From NCBI GenBank assembly GCA_934757255.1, contig CAKVLL010000010.1:1-56095 (forward strand): a DNA stretch of 56,095 bases. Direction: 5' to 3'. The position numbers and the translations under genes are program-made. The DNA is from an uncultured Candidatus Melainabacteria bacterium. Lineage in GTDB: Bacteria > Cyanobacteriota > Vampirovibrionia > Gastranaerophilales > Gastranaerophilaceae. Under the pieces are notes generated by a model, which was not told the DNA's origin, searched no databases, and saw nothing but the letters and a program-made list of their open reading frames with translations. Below, piece by piece: positions 40,232 through 48,110 of this stretch (its first letter is position 1; each line of letters starts with the position of its first letter).

Positions 40232-41275
40232 ATGCCAAAATCAAAACTAAAAAAAATAACGCTTGAGAATTACCTCCAATATTATTATGACATTCCTTAT
40301 GAAGGAAAAACTTCTGCCGGCAAGCCATTACGTAAATTAAAAAATATAACTTGTCCATATAGAGGTATAAAAATAATTACATCTGAAACCATAAAGCCGT
40401 TTGAAAATGGTTTAAAAAAATGCCACACAGCTCAAGAGGCAATTTTACTATTAAGCAAATATCAAGATTCTATGTTGCCTGTTGAGAAGGCAATTTTCGC
40501 TATTTTTAAAGATTTTTCACATCTAAATCCTGATGATGACTTACAAAATTGCTTACAAATGATTAAAATAAACTGTTTGACAAAGCTTAAACTTGAAGAA
40601 CTCGAGGTTCTAGATGACGTTGATTATCTAACCAGAAAACTTTCACCCCAAACAGCTTTGAAAATCAGAGGTAAAACTACAAAATGTAGACAAATTATAT
40701 TAGCAAATTCTAAACATGATACTTTTAAACGTAAAACCTTTTTGAGTTCTCTAGAAGAGATTATTCCAAATGAAAATGAGAAAGAAATTTTTAGTGACAT
40801 TAAAAACAAAGCGCTTTTTCTTCCTACTTCAGAAAGTAGTAGAAACGCGTTTGTCGTTAAGTATTCAAAACGCCAGCAGACAGAAATCGTAAGACGTATT
40901 TTTATTGCATCAACAGGTTCAATAGAACACATAACTCCGGCTTCGATGGGTGGATTGAATACTATTGGAAATTTTTTATTAACATCCGCAAGCGGCAATA
41001 GATATAGAGAAAATATGCCACTATATGAGTACATAAAAAGATATCCCAAAATACCTGAATTTACACAACTTTACATAAATGATATTATAAGAGAAATTCA
41101 TGAAGGACGATTTTTAGGCAACGAAACCTATCCTTATAAAATAAAGAAAAAATTATTTGAAGAAAGCGAAGGGCGAATAATTATAAGTCTTGCTAATTAT
41201 AAATATTCGGAAATTGAAGCCGCTAAAGCGGTTGAACATTTTGAACAAAGATACAAAAAGCCGATGAACACATAG
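40232..41275 (+). CDS. HNH-endonuclease-like protein
   Basis: A 347-aa basic protein. The only recognisable part is at about residues 229-275: SIEHITPASMGGLNTIGNFL followed by NRYRENMPLYEYIKRYP, which has the E-H/N/N-R spacing of HNH nucleases (H233 as likely base). The N-terminal CPYRGIKIIT looks like a degenerate zinc-ribbon knuckle with only one Cys. The RuvC and guide-RNA domains of IscB/Cas9 are missing. It lies directly after the hairpin-rich region, and a terminator overlaps its stop codon. It might be a stand-alone mobile or defence nuclease, but neither its targets nor activity can be read from sequence. Confidence 0.6.
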   Translation: MPKSKLKKITLENYLQYYYDIPYEGKTSAGKPLRKLKNITCPYRGIKIITSETIKPFENGLKKCHTAQEAILLLSKYQDSMLPVEKAIFAIFKDFSHLNPDDDLQNCLQMIKINCLTKLKLEELEVLDDVDYLTRKLSPQTALKIRGKTTKCRQIILANSKHDTFKRKTFLSSLEEIIPNENEKEIFSDIKNKALFLPTSESSRNAFVVKYSKRQQTEIVRRIFIASTGSIEHITPASMGGLNTIGNFLLTSASGNRYRENMPLYEYIKRYPKIPEFTQLYINDIIREIHEGRFLGNETYPYKIKKKLFEESEGRIIISLANYKYSEIEAAKAVEHFEQRYKKPMNT

Positions 41276-41288
41276 TTCATCGGTTTTT
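41261..41288. terminator. Terminator overlapping the HNH gene's stop codon
   Basis: CCGATGAA (41261-41268) pairs with TTCATCGG (41276-41283), with the TAG stop in the 7-nt loop; A-run before and T5 after, so it can serve both convergent genes. Confidence 0.85.
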
Positions 41289-41306
41289 ATTTCATCATTT
41301 CTAAAT

Positions 41307-41618
41307 TTATTTTTTCAAAGACTTCCAATAATTAGCTTCTGACTGAATAGCATTTTTAGTAGCTTCATGTCTTGCTTTAGCCTCTTTTTGTTGTTGTTCT
41401 ATTTTGGCTTTACGAGCTTCTTGTTGTTTTTTGTATTCTGCTTGTTTTTGAGCATTAGCTTTTTGTTGTGCTTCTGCTCTAGCATTCAATTCTTTTTCTT
41501 TAGTTGTGATAGGTGCTAACTTTTTGTCTACATAATTTTGCAATCTTGACTCAGCTGCAGATGCTGCTAAAGTTGAAGTCAAAGCAATTAACATTAAAAC
41601 TGATAAAAATTTTTTCAT
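41307..41618 (-). CDS. Exported coiled-coil protein
   Basis: A 103-aa protein: signal peptide MKKFLSVLMLIALTSTLAASA, then an almost continuous Lys/Gln/Ala/Glu helix with heptad spacing to a short NYWKSLKK end. Small periplasmic coiled coils of this type are common but uncharacterised. Ribosome site AAAGGAG. Divergent from the GT26 gene. Confidence 0.75.
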   Translation of the reverse strand: MKKFLSVLMLIALTSTLAASAAESRLQNYVDKKLAPITTKEKELNARAEAQQKANAQKQAEYKKQQEARKAKIEQQQKEAKARHEATKNAIQSEANYWKSLKK

Positions 41619-41677
41619 TTTAAAACTCCTTTCTTATGCATAAAAGAATTCTAAAATACTTTTTTTTATTTTTCAAG

Positions 41678-41683
41678 TATAAT
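41678..41683 (+). promoter_or_regulatory. -10 box of the GT26 gene, leaderless geometry
   Basis: TATAAT, then GTTAAT, then ATG 41690; no ribosome site, and the -35 is poor. Confidence 0.45.
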
Positions 41684-41689
41684 GTTAAT

Positions 41690-42409
41690 ATGAGTGTAGA
41701 ATTACTAGGTTATAATATCGACGATTATTCGTTTGAGGAAGCTATTATTAAGGCAAAAAATTTAATTGATGGCGATAAAGTTTCGCAAGTCGTTACAATT
41801 AATCCTGAAATGTTTCAGGAAGCAGAAAAAAATACAGATTTTTCTAACATAATTAAAGAAGCTGAAATGGTTATACCTGATGGCGTTGGGGTAAAAATTG
41901 CTCTTCAAATCTCAGGTAAAAAAGCTGATCGAATTCCAGGAATTGATTTTGCGAAAAAGCTATTGCAAGAAGCTGCAATAAGCGGAATTCCTGTTGCCAT
42001 AATCGGTTCTAAAGAAGAAGTTGTTGTTAAGGCTGTAGAAAATTTGCAAAAAGAAATAAACAGTTTAAATATTGTTTATTTTCACAACGGTTATTTTAAA
42101 GATGATGCGCCAATTTATGAAGAATTAAAAAGCAAATCTCCAAAATTGATTTTGGTTGCTCTTGGTTCTCCTCGTCAAGAAGAATTTATTTATAACGCGA
42201 AAAATGTTTTAAATCCGGCATTAATGATAGGAATCGGCGGAAGTCTTGATGTTTGGTCAGGCTCTGTTACGCGTGCGCCAAAAATATTCCAAAAATTAGG
42301 TTTAGAATGGTTATATAGAACAATTTCTCAACCTTCAAGATTTAAGAGAATTTTTCCAACGTTACCGTTGTTTTTATTAAAAGTTATTAATTATAAGGAT
42401 AAAATTTAA
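41690..42409 (+). CDS. WecG/TagA/CpsF-family glycosyltransferase (GT26)
   Basis: A 239-aa enzyme that adds a sugar (N-acetylmannosamine or ManNAcA in characterised members) to a lipid-linked acceptor in surface polymer synthesis, at the inner membrane face. Motifs: VVTINPEMFQEAEKN, the family signature MVIPDGVGVKIAL and KKADRIPGIDF, LVALGSPRQEEFI, and IGGSLDVWSG. The ATG at 41690 is chosen over an upstream frame because a TATAAT ends 6 nt before it and MSVELLGYNIDDY matches family starts. The transketolase subunit gene starts right after the stop. Confidence 0.9.
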   Translation: MSVELLGYNIDDYSFEEAIIKAKNLIDGDKVSQVVTINPEMFQEAEKNTDFSNIIKEAEMVIPDGVGVKIALQISGKKADRIPGIDFAKKLLQEAAISGIPVAIIGSKEEVVVKAVENLQKEINSLNIVYFHNGYFKDDAPIYEELKSKSPKLILVALGSPRQEEFIYNAKNVLNPALMIGIGGSLDVWSGSVTRAPKIFQKLGLEWLYRTISQPSRFKRIFPTLPLFLLKVINYKDKI

Positions 42410-43246
42410 ATGCTTACAGATTTAGAGATTAATGAATTAAAACAATTCGCTTGTGAAACAAGAAAAAATATTGTTAAAATGGTGCATAACGCAAAATCAG
42501 GTCATCCGGGTGGTTCGCTCTCTGCTGCTGATATCATGGCTGTTTTATATAATAAATCTCTAAACATACCAAAAGAGTGGGATAAATCCGCTGATTTTGA
42601 AAATCGCGATAGATTTATTTTGTCAAAAGGTCACGCCTCTCCACTTTTGTATTCAGTTTTGGCACAACACGGAATGTTTCCTCAAGAAGATTTGATGGGA
42701 TTTAGAAAATTTGGAACAAAACTTCAAGGTCATCCGGCAAAAGGTTATGTTCCAGGAGTTGAAACTTCTACCGGCTCTTTAGGACAAGGACTTTCTATCG
42801 GTTGTGGTATGGCTTTAGGCTTGAAACTAAAAGAGAATCCTGCGCACGTAGTTGTTTATACCGGTGACGGAGAATTGCAAGAAGGTTCTTGTTGGGAAGC
42901 TTTTATGCAAGCTGCCCATAAAAATTTAGATAACCTTATTGTAATTATAGATAGAAATAGACTTCAAATTGACGGCTGCACAGAAAATGTTATGGCTTTA
43001 GATAACTTACATGACAAATTAAAAGCTTTCAATTGGAATGTTTTGGAAATTGACGGGCATGATTTTGAAGAAATTTATGAAGGTGTAGAAAAAGCAAAAC
43101 AATCAGATAGACCTTGTGCCATTATTGCTCACACAACAAAAGGTAAAGGTTGTTCATTTATGGAAAATCAAGCCGGCTGGCATGGTAAAGCACCAAGCGA
43201 TGAACAACTAGAAGAAGCTATTAAAGAATTTGAAGGAGCAATATAA
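42410..43246 (+). CDS. Transketolase, N-terminal (TPP-binding) subunit
   Basis: The thiamine-diphosphate half of a split transketolase, 278 aa. Motifs are SGHPGGSLSAADIMAVLY, GHASPLLYSVLAQHG, STGSLGQGLSIGCGMALG, and the TPP site GDGELQEGSCWEAFMQAA ending LIVIIDRN. Split enzymes need a C-terminal (pyrimidine-binding) subunit, usually the next gene; here the next gene is a 72-aa Cys protein, and the second half is not in the window. Ribosome site AAGGAT, immediately downstream of the GT26 gene. Confidence 0.9.
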   Translation: MLTDLEINELKQFACETRKNIVKMVHNAKSGHPGGSLSAADIMAVLYNKSLNIPKEWDKSADFENRDRFILSKGHASPLLYSVLAQHGMFPQEDLMGFRKFGTKLQGHPAKGYVPGVETSTGSLGQGLSIGCGMALGLKLKENPAHVVVYTGDGELQEGSCWEAFMQAAHKNLDNLIVIIDRNRLQIDGCTENVMALDNLHDKLKAFNWNVLEIDGHDFEEIYEGVEKAKQSDRPCAIIAHTTKGKGCSFMENQAGWHGKAPSDEQLEEAIKEFEGAI

Positions 43247-43464
43247 TGGAAGAAGATGCTATTAAAACTTGTCCTTTTGCTGAAAACAGAGTTTGCAATG
43301 AAACTTGTCCCCTATACATTTCCCCAAATGAATTAAATGAATTTGTCGTTGCAAGACTTTCTTCTATCGGAGTTTTAGATAGAGCGCAAGGAGAATGTTC
43401 ACTTAAAATGTTGGCACTAAGCCAAAGTAGAGCAATTTTTGAAAATACAAATACTCGAGGTTAA
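43246..43464 (+). CDS. Small Cys-rich protein downstream of transketolase subunit
   Basis: A 72-aa protein whose ATG shares the last A of the transketolase stop (TAATG). Cys9, Cys17 and Cys21 in TCPFAENRVCNETCPLY plus Cys51 could bind a metal or cluster. No known family. Its position, where a transketolase C-terminal subunit is usually found, makes it worth noting. Confidence 0.65.
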   Translation: MEEDAIKTCPFAENRVCNETCPLYISPNELNEFVVARLSSIGVLDRAQGECSLKMLALSQSRAIFENTNTRG

Positions 43465-44121
43465 CTAAAAAGTAATTTTATTAGTATCTAAGTATTCTTT
43501 CACTAAATTTATAGGAATTGCAAAGCCGATACCTATATTAGATATGTTGTTATCTGGATTGTAAATAGCCTGATTTATCCCAATTATTTCACCATTAGTA
43601 TTCAATAATGGTCCGCCGGAGGACCCAGGATTAATTGCGGCATCTGTTTGAATTCTGTTTTTTGCATAATCAATTCTTGACACTATTCCTTGAGTTAATG
43701 TTCCACTAAAACCAAAAGGATTTCCGATAGCTAAAACTTTTTGACCGACTTTAACTTTTGTAGAATCACCTAATTTCACAGTTTTTAAATCTTTTTCAGC
43801 ATCAATTTTTAAAAGCGCAATATCTTTATTTTTTCCCAAATGCTTTAAAACTTTCGCCTCATAATTTTGTCCATTGCTCATTGTAACAACAACAGTATTC
43901 CCTATATCAACAACATGTGCACTGGTTAAAATAATACCAGATTTATCTATTACACAACCTGTTCCACAAGAAAGCCCATCAGGAATCTGAGAATCGACAG
44001 TTACGATAGCTGGATTTATTTTCTCATATATACTTACAGGATTTTTCCCAACATTTCCAAATGCAAAAACAGGTAAATTTATAATAGTAAACAATAAAGC
44101 GAGTAAAATTTTATTTCGCAT
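43465..44121 (-). CDS. S1C (HtrA/DegP-like) serine protease without PDZ
   Basis: An exported 218-aa trypsin-like protease: signal peptide MRNKILLALLFTIINLPVFA, catalytic His in ILTSAHVVD, Asp in KDIALLKID and Ser in NPGSSGGPLLN. The family usually carries one or two PDZ domains after the protease; here the protein ends right after the protease fold, so it is a minimal form. The ATG at 44121 is chosen over a GTG 9 nt upstream by the AAAGGTG ribosome site. Likely periplasmic quality control or a processing protease. Confidence 0.88.
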   Translation of the reverse strand: MRNKILLALLFTIINLPVFAFGNVGKNPVSIYEKINPAIVTVDSQIPDGLSCGTGCVIDKSGIILTSAHVVDIGNTVVVTMSNGQNYEAKVLKHLGKNKDIALLKIDAEKDLKTVKLGDSTKVKVGQKVLAIGNPFGFSGTLTQGIVSRIDYAKNRIQTDAAINPGSSGGPLLNTNGEIIGINQAIYNPDNNISNIGIGFAIPINLVKEYLDTNKITF

Positions 44122-44203
44122 ATAATACACCTTTCTACATTAATATTTTTATAATAACCATCTAGTTAAACAATTCCCCTAATTAAATACAAATGGTTAT
44201 GTA

Positions 44204-44232
44204 TTGCCAGCTTTCAAATTTTAATGTATAAT
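44204..44232 (+). promoter_or_regulatory. Promoter of the ycf23-like gene
   Basis: TTGCCA (44204-44209), 17-nt spacer, TATAAT (44227-44232), then a leader of about 35-40 nt and a ribosome site AGAAGGAGA. Confidence 0.75.
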
Positions 44233-44274
44233 AGACACGATGTTATATCACAATCGACACAGAAGGAGAAAATT

Positions 44275-45030
44275 ATGTCAAGAATTGAAAGTTTTAAAAG
44301 AGCTTTAGCAGAAAAAAGAGCAGTAAAAATTATTGCTGGTATAGATAATTTTGATGTTGAAAGCGTAAAAAAAGTTGTTAAATCTGCTTCAAATTCTGGT
44401 GCTAGCGCTATTGATATTTGTGCTAACCCTGATATTATTGCAATGGCAAGAAGCATGACTGAATTACCTTTGTTTGTTTCTTCAGTAGAACCTCAAGAAT
44501 TGGCTCACGCTGTAGCTTTGGGTGCTGATGCTGTTGAACTTGGTAATTTCGATGCTTTATACAAAAAAGGTCAAACTTTCACAGCTTCTCAAGTTTTAAG
44601 CCTTGCAAGAAGAACAAGAGAATTAGTTGGTGACGATGTATTCTTCTGCGTTACAATTCCAGGTGAATTAGAAATTAGCGAACAAATCGATTTAGCTCGT
44701 GATTTGGAAAGTCTTGGTGTTGACTTAATCCAAACAGAAGGTCACTTCTCTAATGAAACACCTTCTAACGGTGTTAGAGGTTTGGTTGAAAGAGCTGAAT
44801 TAACTATTTCTAACACTATTGAACTTTCAAGAAACATTGAATTGCCAATCATGACTGCTACAGGCATCAACCCTACAACCGCTGCATTAGCATTTGCGGC
44901 TGGTGCTTCAGCTATCGGTTGCGGTTCTTGCATAAACAAACTTGATTCAGAAATTTCTATGTTGGCAGTTTCAAAAAGCTTGGTAGAAATAGCTGAACGC
45001 AACGCACAATATGTTGTTGAATTAGTTTAG
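44275..45030 (+). CDS. ycf23: Ycf23/DUF561 protein
   Basis: A 251-aa TIM-barrel-like protein matching the Ycf23/DUF561 family of cyanobacteria and plastids: VKIIAGIDNFDVESVKKVV, GASAIDICANPDIIAMAR, FVSSVEPQELAHAVALGADAV and TATGINPTTAALAFAAGASA. The function of Ycf23 is not established; the fold suggests a phosphate-binding or class I aldolase-like enzyme. The ATG at 44275 follows AAGGAGA. Its presence outside photosynthetic organisms is a strong sign of cyanobacterial kinship. Confidence 0.85.
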   Translation: MSRIESFKRALAEKRAVKIIAGIDNFDVESVKKVVKSASNSGASAIDICANPDIIAMARSMTELPLFVSSVEPQELAHAVALGADAVELGNFDALYKKGQTFTASQVLSLARRTRELVGDDVFFCVTIPGELEISEQIDLARDLESLGVDLIQTEGHFSNETPSNGVRGLVERAELTISNTIELSRNIELPIMTATGINPTTAALAFAAGASAIGCGSCINKLDSEISMLAVSKSLVEIAERNAQYVVELV

Positions 45031-45051
45031 TAAAAATTTAATCACATAAAA

Positions 45052-45091
45052 AGAAAAGTCGTCAAACCAAATATTTGACGACTTTTCTTTT
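45052..45091. terminator. Long-stem terminator after ycf23
   Basis: AGAAAAGTCGTCAAA (45052-45066) pairs exactly with 45074-45088 around a 7-nt loop and is followed by T-runs. Confidence 0.9.
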
Positions 45092-45151
45092 TTACTTTTT
45101 TACAATAACTACTTAACATTTTTACTAAACTAACAAAATAAACAAATAAAA

Positions 45152-45172
45152 AGAGCTTGAATAATCAAGCTC
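45152..45172 (-). terminator. Terminator of the flagellin gene
   Basis: On the minus strand GAGCTTGA-TTAT-TCAAGCTC followed by T5; it lies 44 nt after the flagellin stop. Confidence 0.85.
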
Positions 45173-45215
45173 ATATATAAGTACATATCCCAATCAACAA
45201 CAAATTAATTTAAAA

Positions 45216-46073
45216 TTATATCAAATTCAAAGCTATACTAGGCGTTTGGTTAGCTGTTGCAAGTAATGTTGCAGAAGCTTGTTGTAATATTTGCGCCTTT
45301 ATATAATTAGAAGATTCTTCTGCTACATCAGCATCTCTTATTGTAGACAATGATGACGTTAAATTTTCTGATTGCACTGATATTGAAGAGATTGCTGAAT
45401 CTACTCTATTTTGTGCAGAACCTATACTAGTTACTCTACTTGAAATTTCTTTTATAGCATTGTCTATTTCCGCTAATTTACCGGCTGCTGTTGCTGTAGC
45501 ACCTGCTTCATCAACAAATTTTTTAAAATCCGCATTTTTTGCATTCAACAAACCACTAGCTGTCGCTTCCTCAAATAAAGCGGCTTCCAACTTAATAACA
45601 TTTGTGTCACCACTATTCAAACCTACTTGTAAATTAATGGCTTCAGATTGTGTCCCGTCCATCAACTTAATTCCATTAAATTCACAATTAGCTGCGATTC
45701 TATTAATCTCCATCAAACGAGCAGTCATTTCTGATTTAATTGCGGTTAATGAATCTTGACCATAAGTGCCATTTGCGGCTTGTTCTGTCAAATCTCTTAC
45801 ACGTTGTAAATGCTCTGTTATCAATGAATAATTTTCTTCCGCTGTCTTTAACATATCTGCACCCATTGATGCATTCTCGGATGCGATATCCAATGACCCC
45901 AACATCGTTTTCCAATTCGCGGCTATTGAATAACCTGCCGCATCATCTTTGGCATGATTTATTTTATAACCCGTTGACATTCTCTCAATCGCACTATTCA
46001 AACTCGTAGTTGCAGAACTCAAATTCTTTTGCACAATCAATGACGATAAATTTGTATTAATAGTAAGCGCCAT
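45216..46073 (-). CDS. fliC: Flagellin
   Basis: Filament protein, 285 aa, exported by the flagellar type III system. The conserved D0/D1 ends are intact: start MALTINTNLSSLIVQKNLS with LNSAIERMSTGYKINHAKDD, and end ASATLLATANQTPSIALNLI. The central variable part (about residues 140-200) is short, so a slim filament is expected. Ribosome site AAAGG. No other flagellar gene is in the window, and the promoter is sigma70-like rather than sigma28-like. Confidence 0.96.
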   Translation of the reverse strand: MALTINTNLSSLIVQKNLSSATTSLNSAIERMSTGYKINHAKDDAAGYSIAANWKTMLGSLDIASENASMGADMLKTAEENYSLITEHLQRVRDLTEQAANGTYGQDSLTAIKSEMTARLMEINRIAANCEFNGIKLMDGTQSEAINLQVGLNSGDTNVIKLEAALFEEATASGLLNAKNADFKKFVDEAGATATAAGKLAEIDNAIKEISSRVTSIGSAQNRVDSAISSISVQSENLTSSLSTIRDADVAEESSNYIKAQILQQASATLLATANQTPSIALNLI

Positions 46074-46176
46074 TCCCTAACCTTTCTTGCACTTGAACAA
46101 GCACAAAACCAAAAAAACAATGACATGTACTCAATGTTCTTATAAGCTCTATTTAATCCCTAATCTTTATATACAC

Positions 46177-46205
46177 ATTCTATATCATCGCAATACATTG
46201 TGCAA
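46177..46205 (-). promoter_or_regulatory. Candidate promoter of fliC
   Basis: On the minus strand TTGCAC (46205-46200), 17-nt spacer and TAGAAT (46182-46177), giving a leader of about 95 nt. No sigma28 (GCCGATAA) site was found in the 240-nt upstream region. Confidence 0.55.
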
Positions 46206-46264
46206 TAAGCTATACGACTTTATTTACAATTATTTACATTTTTAATTTAATTAAAATAAATAAA

Positions 46265-46287
46265 AAGCCGCTAGTATTAAGCGGCTT
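46265..46287 (-). terminator. Terminator of the GH13/membrane-protein operon
   Basis: AAGCCGCT (46265-46272) pairs with AGCGGCTT (46280-46287); T-rich on the minus-strand side, 30 nt after the GH13 gene. Confidence 0.8.
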
Positions 46288-46316
46288 CATATATTAAATA
46301 TTTAAATAAATTAATA

Positions 46317-48110
46317 CTAATCGTTTACTTTTTGTTTATAAACATGTCCTTTTCTATCTTCTTCTATATTTGGAGTATCAATTTCAAATACATAAGCATC
46401 TGCAGGTGCTAAATTTACTTTCATTTCGTTTGAGTCAACTTGAAATTCACTTTTTTCGCCATATTCAGGAACCATGTTTACAAGTTTTTGGTCAGCTTTT
46501 AATCCCGGAATTTCTATTATTCCTGATACATTTCTGTTTGGATTTTTGTTAGCTACAACAAGAATTGTTCTACCGTTATTGTGTCTTGCATAAGTGATTA
46601 TTTGGTCGTTTTTATCTTCACGTTTGTCAAATTCGATAAAGCTACTGTTTCTATCCGCCAAAACATCTAAATTTTTAGCTCTCATTTCCATAGCACCCTT
46701 CATAACTCTTTCGATATCAGGACAATCTCCGCCCGGTTGTCTTGATATATTGAACAATGCTAATCTGTATTGGTGTTCGTTCATATCATATTTTGGAACT
46801 TGTTCACCTGTTTTAGGGTCTGCTTTAGTCGTCCAAGTTTCTACGTTATCTTTATTTCTGTATTGGTAATCGTAATAATCACCGGTTTGGAAACCATCAA
46901 TATAATATGGGTTACACATTGGAATTGTTGATTGCAAAATTGTTGTCAATTTGCAGAAATTTTCTCCGCCGTGAATCATTGATGTGCTATCATCGTGTGT
47001 TAAGAAAGAACCGATTACACTCTTACCTGCCGGCAATTTATGTGAAAGGTCTAAGTTAAACTTGATGTAGTCGTTGAATTCGCTTGCATTTTTCCAATCA
47101 TGGAAAATGTGGTATTGACCGTAGTATTCGTCAAATCCTGCGTTTAATAAGTCTTCAGGTCTATCATAATTCATATTAACCATTGGTGAAGCACATTCAT
47201 AAGTGTAACTTTCAGCTAACCAAGCAAATTCAGGGTCTTTTTTATGTGAATATGAAATTAATTCATCCCAAAATTCAGTAGGTTTCGCTCTTGCTACATC
47301 GGCTCTTATTCCGTCAATACCTAAATCAATGCAAGAATCAACAAATTGTTTGTGCATTTCCATTAAAGCAGGATTTAAAGTTCTGTCTGCTTCATCAGCC
47401 CAAGGTTCAAACATTCTGATATCCGTCCAACCTTGAGGAGTTTTTTCTTCACCGTTTCTTCCGTAAGCCATCAATTCGGGTTCTGCTTCAAACATAGCAA
47501 CGGAAGCACAACTTGGAAGGTCAAGCATAACCTTAATATTACGTTTATGACATTCATCTATTAAAGCTTTAAACTGTTCGTCAGGTGTTCTTGGGTCATT
47601 TTTGTCAATCAACATAGGATCGATTGCCAAATGACCATCATCTGTTACATATTTTTCAGGTGCGTAACAAGAGCCTGCTGTGCCTTGAGCATTTTTCTTT
47701 CCTGGTGGGTGGATAGGAAGAATGTGGATAGTATTAATTCCATCATTTTTCAATTCATCTAATCTTTCAATCGCGCTCAAGAAAGTTCCATTCTTTTCGC
47801 CTTCTTTAAGCACAACAATATCATCACCGTTTAAATCTTTTGCGGTAAATGTTCTTGGAACAATTGCCATCATAACAGACTCATTGTTTTGAATCATTGT
47901 TCTTAAATTGTTTTTATAAGGTTGTTGAGCATTAGAATTCAAGTCAACTTTTTTAACACCCGCTGCGTTCATCAAAGCAAGGTTTTGAAGATATTTATTT
48001 GTAACATCCTTATCCTGAACATTGTATTCTTTTGTTTCAGGTTTAACAGGAGTTTGATAATTTGCTGCTGCTCTAAAGTTTACAGCTGAAATATTAGTTA
48101 TTGCTGCCAT
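46317..48110 (-). CDS. GH13 (alpha-amylase family) enzyme, region I degenerate
   Basis: A 597-aa protein with a GH13 TIM barrel. Region II GIDGIRADVARAKP gives nucleophile D271, the general acid is E300 in FAWLAESYTYE, and region IV is H372-D373 in SFLTHDDS. Region I, usually D-x-x-x-N-H, reads DLPSCAS (D197), so N and H are replaced by Cys and Ala. The first 40 residues are a disordered tail with VNFRAAANYQ. No signal peptide or glycan-binding domain: it should work in the cytoplasm or on the membrane's inner face. It overlaps the 838-aa membrane-protein gene by 17 nt. The substrate is unknown; an alpha-glucan or glucosyl-ester is plausible. Confidence 0.85.
   Translation of the reverse strand: MAAITNISAVNFRAAANYQTPVKPETKEYNVQDKDVTNKYLQNLALMNAAGVKKVDLNSNAQQPYKNNLRTMIQNNESVMMAIVPRTFTAKDLNGDDIVVLKEGEKNGTFLSAIERLDELKNDGINTIHILPIHPPGKKNAQGTAGSCYAPEKYVTDDGHLAIDPMLIDKNDPRTPDEQFKALIDECHKRNIKVMLDLPSCASVAMFEAEPELMAYGRNGEEKTPQGWTDIRMFEPWADEADRTLNPALMEMHKQFVDSCIDLGIDGIRADVARAKPTEFWDELISYSHKKDPEFAWLAESYTYECASPMVNMNYDRPEDLLNAGFDEYYGQYHIFHDWKNASEFNDYIKFNLDLSHKLPAGKSVIGSFLTHDDSTSMIHGGENFCKLTTILQSTIPMCNPYYIDGFQTGDYYDYQYRNKDNVETWTTKADPKTGEQVPKYDMNEHQYRLALFNISRQPGGDCPDIERVMKGAMEMRAKNLDVLADRNSSFIEFDKREDKNDQIITYARHNNGRTILVVANKNPNRNVSGIIEIPGLKADQKLVNMVPEYGEKSEFQVDSNEMKVNLAPADAYVFEIDTPNIEEDRKGHVYKQKVND

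Noticed and set aside
40232..41275. The HNH-like protein as an IscB/Cas9-type RNA-guided nuclease with the upstream block as guide RNA
   Set aside because: No RuvC motifs, no arginine-rich bridge helix and no PLMP-like domain; the HNH part alone is not enough.
46074..46316. A sigma28 promoter upstream of flagellin
   Set aside because: No GCCGATAA-like -10 with a TAAA at the right spacing was found; the best match is TTGCAC-N17-TAGAAT.
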